In this document: positions 1-7,532 of the stretch, in pieces
How positions within the stretch are numbered: position 1 is the stretch's first letter
How the letters are laid out: each line of letters opens with the position of its first letter
Source: an uncultured Collinsella sp.
GTDB lineage: Bacteria > Actinomycetota > Coriobacteriia > Coriobacteriales > Coriobacteriaceae
Reading direction: 5' to 3'
Length of the DNA: 58,929 nucleotides
Assembly (NCBI GenBank): GCA_900541245.1
Contig: UQIS01000008.1
Span: forward strand, 1-58,929
Made by a program: the position numbers and the translations under genes
The notes under the pieces: generated by a model
What the model was told of the DNA's origin: nothing
Databases searched by the model: none
What the model saw: only the letters and a program-made list of their open reading frames with translations

Positions 1-196
1 CCTGCGCGTAGATGTCCACGTTGAACGAGCCGACCGACGACTCCGTCTCTATGAGCTCGAGCTCGATTCCGACCGCCATCCCGAGGGTTGCGAGGTTCTG
101 CTCCTCGGCCAGCCACTTGGTGAAGTCGTGGGCCTCATGCGGCCACACCTCGCGCAGGGGAACTTTCTGAATGGTGTCCAGGTTGTAGGTTTTCAT
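1..196 (-). CDS. DUF4268-type nuclease-like protein, N-terminal part (partial)
   Basis: The gene starts at the ATG at 196 and runs off the left edge, so only 65 residues are visible. The sequence LAEEQNLATLGMAVGIELEL followed by IETESSVGSFNVDIYA matches the opening of DUF4268 proteins. In that family the segment forms a small restriction-endonuclease-like fold, and the Asp of the final VDIYA is a likely metal ligand. Such proteins are common orphan genes near restriction systems and mobile elements. The position, downstream of the DnaB/HTH cluster and on the same strand, fits accessory cargo. The family call rests on this short stretch only, and the true domain content cannot be judged without the missing part. 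Confidence 0.6.
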   Translation of the reverse strand, partial: MKTYNLDTIQKVPLREVWPHEAHDFTKWLAEEQNLATLGMAVGIELELIETESSVGSFNVDIYAQ

Positions 197-307
197 CCGT
201 CACCCTTCCAGTCGTTAAATCGACACCGCTGCAGGGTTTCTATATGCGCCAAACATCATGGCACCCAACCCCTAGACGCGTCAATGTGTGGACATATCAA
301 CGAGAAC

Positions 308-343
308 GTGCCATCCGGTCAAATCTTTACGACCGGATGACAC
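308..343. terminator. Hairpin downstream of the dnaB-like gene
   Basis: CATCCGGTC (312-320) and GACCGGATG (331-339) form a perfect 9-bp stem, and GTG/CAC outside one mismatch extends it. It lies between the stop of the helicase gene (367) and the start of the DUF4268-type gene (196). There is no strong U-tract on either strand, so termination is plausible but not certain. Confidence 0.45.
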
Positions 344-366
344 GTTTGATTCCTCCAATTACGATG

Positions 367-1686
367 TTAATCTGCAAATGTGCAAGTTGAAGGCGAGAAA
401 TTCAGGTCAACCTCTCCGACCGGCCCGTTGCGATGCTTGGCCACGATCACCCTTCGCTTGCCCCAATCGGGACGTTCCGGGCGGCTTGCCTCTCCTTCTG
501 TGGCAGACGCATCAAGCAGCAGGACTACATCTGCGTCCTGCTCGATAGATCCGGAATCCCTAAGATCCGACATCATCGGGCGCCTATCCGGGCGCTGCTC
601 GGACTGTCGTGAAAGCTGGGCAAGCGCTATCACGGGCACGTGCAGTTCGCGAGCCATCAATTTGAGCGCACGCGATAGCTCCGATACCTCTTCGTATCTG
701 CCTGCCCCCTTCGCCGACGATTGAAGAAGCTGGAGATAGTCAACAATGATGACCTCAGGCGCCTTCCCGTCAATCACCTTTCGTCGACATTGGGCCTGCA
801 TTCTGGAGACAGTCATTCCAGGCTCATCGTTCAATATAATGGGAAAACCAACCAAGCGATCACGCGCTTCCGCTATCAATTGTTCTTGGAGGCCGGCATA
901 CGATCCGGAGGAAAGCGTACTTGAAGAGATACTCGACTCCAGGGAAAACAGCCGGTACGTTATCTCCTCGTTTGACATTTCCTCTGAATAAATTGCAACG
1001 CGTCTGCCCTGTTTTGCAAATTCTGCTCCGCAAAACACCGCAAACGCCGTTTTACCCACAGAAGGCCTTGCGCCGACCACGACCAGCTGCCCAGGCTTGA
1101 TTCCATCGGGAAAAAGCCCATCAAGCGCCCCAATCCCGAAATATATGCAATCGGGGTCCTTCGTGCCGGCATGCTTGGCGCCCATATCCATATAAACTTG
1201 CTCGGTGACTTCCTCGAGACTGTGGGAACCGTTAGGAATAGCCCTCGTTGTCACTTCCCCCAATATCGCCTCCGCCCGATCCGCCAGCTCCTCTTCGCTG
1301 GAGCCCTCGCTAACGGCAAGGTCCCTGATTCGCTGCGCGGCAGCAGTCAGGCTCCGCCTCAACGAATGCCGTTTGAGGATTTTGACGTAATGCGGGTAGT
1401 TCACATAGCTAAGATAATCTCCAGAGACCTGAAGCACATAGGAGTCCCCGCCTGCTTTCTCTAGATTTCCGGTCATCCTAAGCTTGTCAATCACCGCAAC
1501 GAAGTCGGTCGGCATGCCGGCATCGGCGAGTTGCTTGATAGCTGTAAACAAGATTTGGTTGCGTGGAATATAGAAGTCGCCTGCCTTGAGAACGGCACCC
1601 AGCTCCGCCGCCACCTCAGTGCCGCCCATCATGACGGACAAAATCGAACTCTCGGCGGCCTTGTCGTAAATCTCATGGTCCTTCAT
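367..1686 (-). CDS. Accessory DnaB-family replicative helicase
   Basis: This 439-residue protein has the full DnaB layout. The helical N-terminal domain covers about residues 5-110, followed by a linker and a RecA-like ATPase domain. The Walker A motif GARPSVGKTA lies around residues 205-214 and the Walker B region VIIVDYLQLL around 314. The basic LSRQSEQRPDRRPMMSDLRDSG segment is the usual DnaB arginine-finger region. The family unwinds DNA 5'-3' at replication forks. The gene sits with a replication-initiator-like gene (1698-2693) and an excisionase-type HTH gene, which suggests it serves an integrated plasmid, phage or conjugative element rather than the chromosome. A housekeeping dnaB would normally sit with rplI and ssb, and those are absent here. 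The N-terminus is preceded by a good AGGAGG site. Confidence 0.88.
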   Translation of the reverse strand: MKDHEIYDKAAESSILSVMMGGTEVAAELGAVLKAGDFYIPRNQILFTAIKQLADAGMPTDFVAVIDKLRMTGNLEKAGGDSYVLQVSGDYLSYVNYPHYVKILKRHSLRRSLTAAAQRIRDLAVSEGSSEEELADRAEAILGEVTTRAIPNGSHSLEEVTEQVYMDMGAKHAGTKDPDCIYFGIGALDGLFPDGIKPGQLVVVGARPSVGKTAFAVFCGAEFAKQGRRVAIYSEEMSNEEITYRLFSLESSISSSTLSSGSYAGLQEQLIAEARDRLVGFPIILNDEPGMTVSRMQAQCRRKVIDGKAPEVIIVDYLQLLQSSAKGAGRYEEVSELSRALKLMARELHVPVIALAQLSRQSEQRPDRRPMMSDLRDSGSIEQDADVVLLLDASATEGEASRPERPDWGKRRVIVAKHRNGPVGEVDLNFSPSTCTFAD

Positions 1687-1697
1687 CCTAATTCCTC

Positions 1698-2693
1698 CTA
1701 TTGGTGTAATTGCTCATAGATACTCAGCGCTTCCGCTTCAGTCATCGACGGAGGCCCTAACGGCTCCTCAAAACCGGCAGCGGAGACGTGACACCAGCTT
1801 CCGCAACTATTGCGGTAGACCCCGGCTCGGCTGATAACGGGCTCCGGAGCATGCACGAGCCACCGCGAGATTTCTTTACTTGTTAGGAAGGCATATGGAT
1901 ACAGGTATGGCTTCCGTCCCCTTGAGACGCTATCGTCCGCCTGACGCTTCACCGCATCAGCAATCTCGGCGGAGCTCCATCCCTGAATCCGAAGGCTGTC
2001 GTATTCCCGGCGAGTTTCCTTTTCTTTGGCTCCCGGGCCTTTTCTGAATAGCTTCAGAAAAGAAAGGTAATGAGCATCCTCGGTCTCGCTGCTATTAGTT
2101 TTATTAGTTGAATTAGAGGGTGTAGTAATTGCCCGCGTTTCCACACCAGTTGAGGCGCCTTCTCCACTAGCTAACTCATTTTCTTCACCAGTGCGGCAAT
2201 AATCAACCGGTGTAGAAACTCTTTGTTTTCCTCCACCAGTCCGACCTGTCGCGAGATCCAATTCGCCAGACCGAGGCCAAATATACTCATAGCAGGAAGC
2301 CTGTTGTTTGCTTTTTCCAGTTTGCAGTTTGCGCAACAATGGTTCGACGCCTTCCTTTTTCAAGCTCATATACTCACCGGTCAAGGTCAAATAGTTGAGG
2401 TATTTGATGGCGGTCTTTCGGGTGATGCCGAGCGTTTTTTCGAGCTGTGAAATTGAGAGCGACGCATATTGCGCGCCATTGTCCAGCCTGCTGCCCACCA
2501 CGGCGCCTTTAGCTAGGGCGATTACCGCCTTGTGCAACCCCTCCATCGTTCGCCGGTTTTTGCAATTTGCCTGAATCCAGCAAATCGCATACATCATCCA
2601 GCCGACCAGGTCATCGGTCATCAAAGGGGTATGGCACGAGCGAGAGTAGAGGATCTCGGTTTCGTCTATTTCCACAAACCGACCGGTAGGCAT
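1698..2693 (-). CDS. Replication-initiator-like winged-helix protein
   Basis: This is a 331-residue protein. About residues 25-125 look like a winged-helix DNA-binding region: YASLSISQLEKTLGITRKTAIKYLNYLTL is a clear helix-turn-helix. A low-complexity Ser/Thr/Asn/Glu-rich linker (about 165-210) follows. Residues 205-275 (YLSFLKLFRKGPGAKEKETRREYDSLRIQGWSSAEIADAVKRQ) resemble the DnaD-like helical module of phage and plasmid initiators. The stop lies 11 bases before the dnaB-like start, so the two are probably cotranscribed, as in phage initiator/helicase-loader pairs. The middle part is clearly more AT-rich than the rest of the window, a sign of foreign origin. The exact family is not recognised; the role is inferred from the HTH and the neighbour. 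Confidence 0.6.
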   Translation of the reverse strand: MPTGRFVEIDETEILYSRSCHTPLMTDDLVGWMMYAICWIQANCKNRRTMEGLHKAVIALAKGAVVGSRLDNGAQYASLSISQLEKTLGITRKTAIKYLNYLTLTGEYMSLKKEGVEPLLRKLQTGKSKQQASCYEYIWPRSGELDLATGRTGGGKQRVSTPVDYCRTGEENELASGEGASTGVETRAITTPSNSTNKTNSSETEDAHYLSFLKLFRKGPGAKEKETRREYDSLRIQGWSSAEIADAVKRQADDSVSRGRKPYLYPYAFLTSKEISRWLVHAPEPVISRAGVYRNSCGSWCHVSAAGFEEPLGPPSMTEAEALSIYEQLHQ

Positions 2694-2701
2694 GAGTACA
2701 G

Positions 2702-2899
2702 CTATTCGTCGATGGGGACGCCGGCGAGCTTTGCGACGGCCTCCTGGCTGAACAACCAGACATGACCGACCTTCTTGCCTTGCAGGATGCCCTTGCGCGC
2801 GAGCTCAAGCACGCTGCGCTCTGACAAGCCAAGCCAAGCAGCTGCTTCGCGTGTGCGGAAAGGCCGCGCGTAGACAGCGGGACGATTCGAAGCGTTCAT
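2702..2899 (-). CDS. Excisionase-family HTH protein
   Basis: This 65-residue protein starts at the ATG at 2899. A GGAGG site lies just upstream of it, and the alternative ATG at 2911 overlaps that site. RTREAAAWLGLSERSVLELA then KGILQGKKVGHVWLFSQEAV is the classic MerR-like winged helix of the excisionase/DNA-binding family (helix-turn-helix, then a wing ending in W-x-hydrophobic). These proteins either bend DNA during excision or act as small transcription factors. It heads the minus-strand replication cluster and faces the zinc-ribbon gene at 3059 across a 159-bp region holding two 36-bp repeats, which are candidate binding sites for it. Confidence 0.78.
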   Translation of the reverse strand: MNASNRPAVYARPFRTREAAAWLGLSERSVLELARKGILQGKKVGHVWLFSQEAVAKLAGVPIDE

Positions 2900-2920
2900 C
2901 TGTACCTCCATAAAATTACT

Positions 2921-3046
2921 CCGACTACGCTGTCTAGTTTACGACGTTAGCTTTATTTGCTAGTTTATTCCGTTTTTCAGCATAAGAGATACATAATTGC
3001 TTATTCTTTCCCGACTGCGCTGTTATACTGATTTCGTTAGCTTTAT
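2921..3046. promoter_or_regulatory. Divergent control region with two 36-bp direct repeats
   Basis: The copies at 2921-2956 and 3011-3046 share the ends CCGACTNCGCTGT and CGTTAGCTTTAT around a variable core, 26 of 36 bases in all, and start exactly 90 bp apart. The second copy contains a candidate -10 box TATACT (3024-3029), and an AGGAGG site follows it before the ATG at 3059. The region lies between two divergent genes, so the repeats are probably operators for a shared regulator, perhaps the HTH protein at 2702-2899. Confidence 0.5.
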
Positions 3047-3058
3047 CAGGAGGACTAT

Positions 3059-4279
3059 ATGGGTAGCCATCATATCTTTATCGCAAAGGACAAGAGGCTG
3101 GGGATGCATGTCCTCATCAGGATTCAGGCGGTCGATGAGCTGGGAAGCGCCTATCCCCCGATTAACCCCGACACTTTCAATGAGCTCCTGATGGCAAGGG
3201 ATGCGAAATCATTAGTCCTAGCAGCCCGCAATCTCGGGCCCATGTACACTTCGGAAGATGATCTCGCCAATCGCACCTATCTGCCCAGTCGACTTCAACA
3301 AGGCATCGAACGTGGAATAGATCTAGTTCCGTCCGATTTAAACGGCCTGCTCTCGGAGTGCTTTTTCGATCCATATGCCAATCCCGCCGAAGTTGACGGC
3401 ATGGGCTATAAAGAGGTCGGCCGAACAGCGAAGAAGGCCGCTCGCGAGCTTATCGATGAGTTCGATTTCGTCAATGCCGGGAACCTCTCCTATCTGGATT
3501 CTCAGTTCCGTGCCGTCATCGAACCGCTGCATGACTGGATTTTTGCCAGGAACCTGCTTTCGATAGTCCTTCGCATCGGCGGGTTATATAGAACTGGAGC
3601 GGACCCCAAAACAATTCTTGAGACCGCTAGGTTCCGCAAGGTCGAGCCGGCAAGCCTGAAAGAGCGCTTTAACATGGGCTCCGCCACCTGCAATGCGATA
3701 CCCATAGCGTTCGATCCGTTTTACCGAACCGGAAACCTGCTGGTCAACGATGTGACCTTTGACGCTCAAAAAATCTGGCCCCTCTACAACAGCCTCACTG
3801 ACATCAAGAAGTCATTTACACAGGCGGTCATTGATCACCATCTAAAAGGCGACGGGAATGAGTTCGTCAAGTTTCTCACGTCGGTCGAGGCAGCACAGGC
3901 CGACGGAAGATTCGACAACAGAAAGAACCATCCGGAGGAAAACAAGTGGTGGTATCTGGTTGTCAGCTCAAACATAGGCGGCAAATCCATAGATGATCAG
4001 ATGCAGATAGCGAACCGGATGCTTCAGGCGGTAGACGGAAGGCTCTTCCAGCCCCGAATCGCATATTCGGGCGTGAAGATGGCCGAAATTGCCCCGGAGC
4101 AGAAACCACGCAACATGTTGGAAGCCATGTGGTTGCTCGTCAGGAACCATCCCGACCATTACCTCTTGACGTGCAAACGCTGCATGCGAACCGTGCTGTC
4201 TGGAACCCAAGGGGGCGAGCGCTCATTCTGCAGCAATTCTTGTCGCGCGACCTGGAGCAAAGAACACCCGTCGAAATAG
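3059..4279 (+). CDS. Unknown protein with C-terminal four-cysteine zinc ribbon
   Basis: This is a 406-residue soluble protein that I do not recognise. The C-terminus carries C372-x2-C375 and C391-x3-C395 spaced by 15 residues, a treble-clef or zinc-ribbon pattern reminiscent of the CGNR zinc finger. The longer body is mostly helical, with no obvious catalytic motif, signal peptide or membrane segment. AGGAGG lies 5 bases before the ATG. The gene stands alone on the plus strand, divergent from the excisionase-type HTH gene and convergent with the type III res gene, with a terminator between. A second gene with similar length, C-terminal cysteine cluster and divergent HTH partner lies at 14468-15634. 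A DNA- or RNA-binding regulator is possible; this is inference. Confidence 0.55.
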   Translation: MGSHHIFIAKDKRLGMHVLIRIQAVDELGSAYPPINPDTFNELLMARDAKSLVLAARNLGPMYTSEDDLANRTYLPSRLQQGIERGIDLVPSDLNGLLSECFFDPYANPAEVDGMGYKEVGRTAKKAARELIDEFDFVNAGNLSYLDSQFRAVIEPLHDWIFARNLLSIVLRIGGLYRTGADPKTILETARFRKVEPASLKERFNMGSATCNAIPIAFDPFYRTGNLLVNDVTFDAQKIWPLYNSLTDIKKSFTQAVIDHHLKGDGNEFVKFLTSVEAAQADGRFDNRKNHPEENKWWYLVVSSNIGGKSIDDQMQIANRMLQAVDGRLFQPRIAYSGVKMAEIAPEQKPRNMLEAMWLLVRNHPDHYLLTCKRCMRTVLSGTQGGERSFCSNSCRATWSKEHPSK

Positions 4280-4297
4280 GAGGGTCGTTCGCAGCAA

Positions 4298-4332
4298 AAA
4301 GCCGGAACCTGGCTGGGCCAGGCTCCGGCTTT
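4298..4332. terminator. Bidirectional terminator between convergent genes
   Basis: AAAGCCGG (4298-4305) pairs with CCGGCTTT (4325-4332), and an inner CCTGGC/GCCAGG stem caps it. A-rich sequence on the left and TTTCAATTAA on the right give U-tracts in both directions. It separates the zinc-ribbon gene from the res gene. Confidence 0.85.
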
Positions 4333-4373
4333 CAATTAATTCCCATCAAAAACCATGCGGGTAAGAATAAAGC

Positions 4374-7300
4374 CTATTCCGTTCCCTGGATCACGGTCAG
4401 CAGATCCTCGTAGCTGTGCACCACGTCATAACGCACGTCCTCGTCCGAGAACTCGTTGAAGAGCTTGCGGGCGCAGGCAATCTTGCCGCGCTCGATATCG
4501 CGCAGTGTGAGGCTGTCCATGCTGCCCTTGGTCTCCGCGACGAAGAACACGTGGCGCACGCTCCCCTTCTCGAAGGCGATGGCCCAGTCGGGCGCATAGT
4601 TGCCCACCGGCGTCGGGATCTTAAAGGACCTCGGCAGTTTGGCGTAGACCGCGACCTTGCCCTCAGCGGAGTCGAGGTCTCGTGCGAAATCGCGCTCGCC
4701 CTCGGAATCCCAGAACACGTAGTCCTGGATGCAGCGGCTCGTCTCCAGCGCTCGGCCGACGTTCTCGGGCATGCGCTCGGCGAAGATGTTTGAATCGTAC
4801 CGCTCGTCGAGCTTATGGTACGTGATGTGGTCCACCACCATCGTCGCCTTCTCGGCCAGGATGCAACGGGAGACCTTGGCGATAAACTCCTCGGGGTTAT
4901 CGCGGAACATGCGGAACTTGACGGGGGCTATGCCCTTGAGGATCGCCGCCGCGCTCCTGCGCGTGATGCGCGCAGCGGTCGCGACTTCGCCCAGCAGGTC
5001 GTACGTCACGCCAGAGGCGTCCTCGCCCACCTCGTAGTCGCGCCTCGTGGTATCGCCGAACGATTCGCCACGCTCAAGATTCTCCCGCGTCTGGGTCGAG
5101 CGCTGTGCGGCGGTCGTCATGACGTAGGACGCCTTGGCCACAAACAGTTCGCGGTTAATGCGGTAAATCGCCTTAGCCCGAAGCTCATCGTCGTCAAAAT
5201 CGACGGTGTAGGAATGCTTGGAGTTGATCTTGTTCCAAAGCTCCTGGAACTCGGCACGCGCGAAGTTGGCGTTGAGCGGATTTTCGCGAACCTTGGACTC
5301 ATTGCCGTTGCGGATGTAGTCGTCGAGCGCATGCTCGTCGTAGACGCTCTTCACCAGCGCCTCGATATCCTTGCGATAGGCATAGAGATGCTCAGGTAGA
5401 TCATCGTCGGTGACGGAAGTAAGCCCCGATTCCTTGAACTTTTGCGTAGGCGCGCCCTCGCGATCGATAAGGCCATGCTGCACGAGCGCAAAGTAGACAT
5501 CGTGCGCGTCTTCCTGCGTAAGCGCATAGGTCTTCTCCTCGTCCGCCTGCACGACAAAGCCCTTGAGGAACTCCTCCGTGACCGCTTTGGGGCGCTCGCG
5601 CATGGCATCATTGATGTCCTTCTGCAGGGACTTCGTGAAGTCTCTGTAGCTCTCGCTGGCGATGACGGTAAGCGTGTTGACGCGCTGCACCTCCTGCTCG
5701 CCCAGCGCCTCCAGGTCCTGTCGCTCGCCCTCCCGGTTCACGCACAGGCGACGGCCGCGGCCCACCTCCTGGCGCTTACCGGTCTCGGAGTCGGAATGCT
5801 TGAGCGTGCAGATCTGGAACACGTTGGGGTTGTCCCAGCCCTCGCGCAGGGCGGAGTGGCTAAAGATGAAGCGCGTGGGCTCGTCGAACGACAGCAGGCG
5901 CTCCTTGTCCTTGAGGATGAGATCGTAGGCGCTCTCGTCATCGGACTCATCGCTGTTGCGCTTGAGCTTGGAGTTAACCGAATGCCCTTTCTTGTCGATG
6001 GAGAAGTATCCCTTGTGCGTTGCATGGACGTCGATGCCGCGCAGCCATTCCAGGTAGCGGCGGCGCACCTCCCCGAGACCCGCATCGAGCGAGGCGTCGA
6101 GGTTCTGTTGCCCGCGACCGTACTCATCAATGGCGCGTACGTACTCCTCCTCAAAGATTCGGCCGTACTCGCCCAGGTCTTCCTCGCCGTCGTCATCATA
6201 GACGCGGTACTTGGCGACCTCATCGATAAAGAAGAGCGACAGGCACTTGATGCCGCGCGCAAACAGTGTCTCTTCCTTTTCCAGATGGCTCTTGATAGTC
6301 TCGCGGATCTGAACGCGGCGCATATCGCGATCGGAGGAGCCGCCGTAGACGTCGCCGCGGCAAAGCTCGATGCCGTTGAGGAACTTGACGTAGCCCAGCC
6401 GGGCATCGCTGTCCGGGACGATCTCGGACACGGTGAACCCGTCGCGGTACGCCTCGAGATCGCCGGACGCGGGATAGATGTCGTCCTGCTCGTAGAAACC
6501 CTGTGCACGCTTGGAGATAGAGCCAGAGGCGTTGAGTCTCTTGAACTCGATAACCGCCTGAGGCGGCTTGTTCTTGGAGATCTTGATGTCCTGAAGGTAT
6601 AGGTAACCGTCGGTACCGCGCATGTTCTTGAGCTCGAAACCCTTGACCTCGATGCGCTTGACCAGGCGCTGGTTGAATGCGTCGAGTGCGTCCAGCACAT
6701 AGACGGCGTCGTGGCGGTCGCGATGCGTCGCCGAATAGTTGAGGCACGCGATGGGGCGGAAGCGGGCGATGCCCGCCTGGGTGGCCCTGCCGCCCATCTT
6801 CTGCGGCTCGTCCAGGATGACGATGGGGTTGTTGGCGGCGATCACATCGATGGGGCGACGGCTCGCGAACTCGTCGCGCTCGGAATACATGATGCGGGCC
6901 TCCTTGGAGCGCCCGCCCTCCTTCATGGACGTGTTGAACGCCTGCATGTTGATGACCATGACGTTGATATCGGAACTCGCCGAGAACCGGTCGATGTCGC
7001 CCAGGCGAGCGCTATTGTAGACAAAGTAGCGGATGGCCTTGCCGTACTGCTCAAAAAAGTGCTGCTCGGTATTCTTGAGAGACTTGTAGACGCCCTCGCG
7101 GATGGCGACGGACGGCACCACGATGATGAACTTGGTCCAGCCATAGAGGCGGTTGAGCTCGAGCATGGTCTTGGTATAGACGTAGGTCTTGCCCGTGCCC
7201 GTCTCCATCTCCACGTCGAGGTTTACCGGGGCGGGGCCAGCAGCAAGCGACGAAGACTCGACGATGCGATTGCGGCGCTGCACCTTGTGAATGTTCTCGA

Positions 7301-7523
7301 GCAGCGTAGCGGAGCCAAGGGCAATTGGGGCATTCGCGTAGCCCTCGGATGCCTGAACCTGTGTCTCAAGGCCCGGCAGCACTTCAGTGCCGTCGCCGCC
7401 CACCGCGCGACCGAGATCACGCAGATAGAGCGCGGCGCCAGAATTGGGCTGACCGGCAAAGACATCGGTCACCGCGCGAGCAGCCTCAGTCTGATAAGGC
7501 TGAATTTTAAACTTGAACTGCAT
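4374..7523 (-). CDS. res: Type III restriction endonuclease subunit Res
   Basis: This 1049-residue protein is a superfamily 2 helicase joined to a nuclease, as in type III Res. The Walker A motif METGTGKTY is at 106-114, the DEPQ box at 238-241, and motif III-like SATHR follows. The helicase C part ends in the VGRGRRL arginine-finger motif. The C-terminus has a PD-(D/E)xK nuclease with D979, E997 and K999 (PDW, then AETKG). With Mod it translocates or slides on DNA and cuts when unmethylated sites meet head to head. It is the last gene of the operon, starting 9 bases after the mod stop. Length and motifs look intact, so the enzyme is probably active. Confidence 0.93.
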   Translation of the reverse strand: MQFKFKIQPYQTEAARAVTDVFAGQPNSGAALYLRDLGRAVGGDGTEVLPGLETQVQASEGYANAPIALGSATLLENIHKVQRRNRIVESSSLAAGPAPVNLDVEMETGTGKTYVYTKTMLELNRLYGWTKFIIVVPSVAIREGVYKSLKNTEQHFFEQYGKAIRYFVYNSARLGDIDRFSASSDINVMVINMQAFNTSMKEGGRSKEARIMYSERDEFASRRPIDVIAANNPIVILDEPQKMGGRATQAGIARFRPIACLNYSATHRDRHDAVYVLDALDAFNQRLVKRIEVKGFELKNMRGTDGYLYLQDIKISKNKPPQAVIEFKRLNASGSISKRAQGFYEQDDIYPASGDLEAYRDGFTVSEIVPDSDARLGYVKFLNGIELCRGDVYGGSSDRDMRRVQIRETIKSHLEKEETLFARGIKCLSLFFIDEVAKYRVYDDDGEEDLGEYGRIFEEEYVRAIDEYGRGQQNLDASLDAGLGEVRRRYLEWLRGIDVHATHKGYFSIDKKGHSVNSKLKRNSDESDDESAYDLILKDKERLLSFDEPTRFIFSHSALREGWDNPNVFQICTLKHSDSETGKRQEVGRGRRLCVNREGERQDLEALGEQEVQRVNTLTVIASESYRDFTKSLQKDINDAMRERPKAVTEEFLKGFVVQADEEKTYALTQEDAHDVYFALVQHGLIDREGAPTQKFKESGLTSVTDDDLPEHLYAYRKDIEALVKSVYDEHALDDYIRNGNESKVRENPLNANFARAEFQELWNKINSKHSYTVDFDDDELRAKAIYRINRELFVAKASYVMTTAAQRSTQTRENLERGESFGDTTRRDYEVGEDASGVTYDLLGEVATAARITRRSAAAILKGIAPVKFRMFRDNPEEFIAKVSRCILAEKATMVVDHITYHKLDERYDSNIFAERMPENVGRALETSRCIQDYVFWDSEGERDFARDLDSAEGKVAVYAKLPRSFKIPTPVGNYAPDWAIAFEKGSVRHVFFVAETKGSMDSLTLRDIERGKIACARKLFNEFSDEDVRYDVVHSYEDLLTVIQGTE

Positions 7524-7532
7524 CCGGATCTC

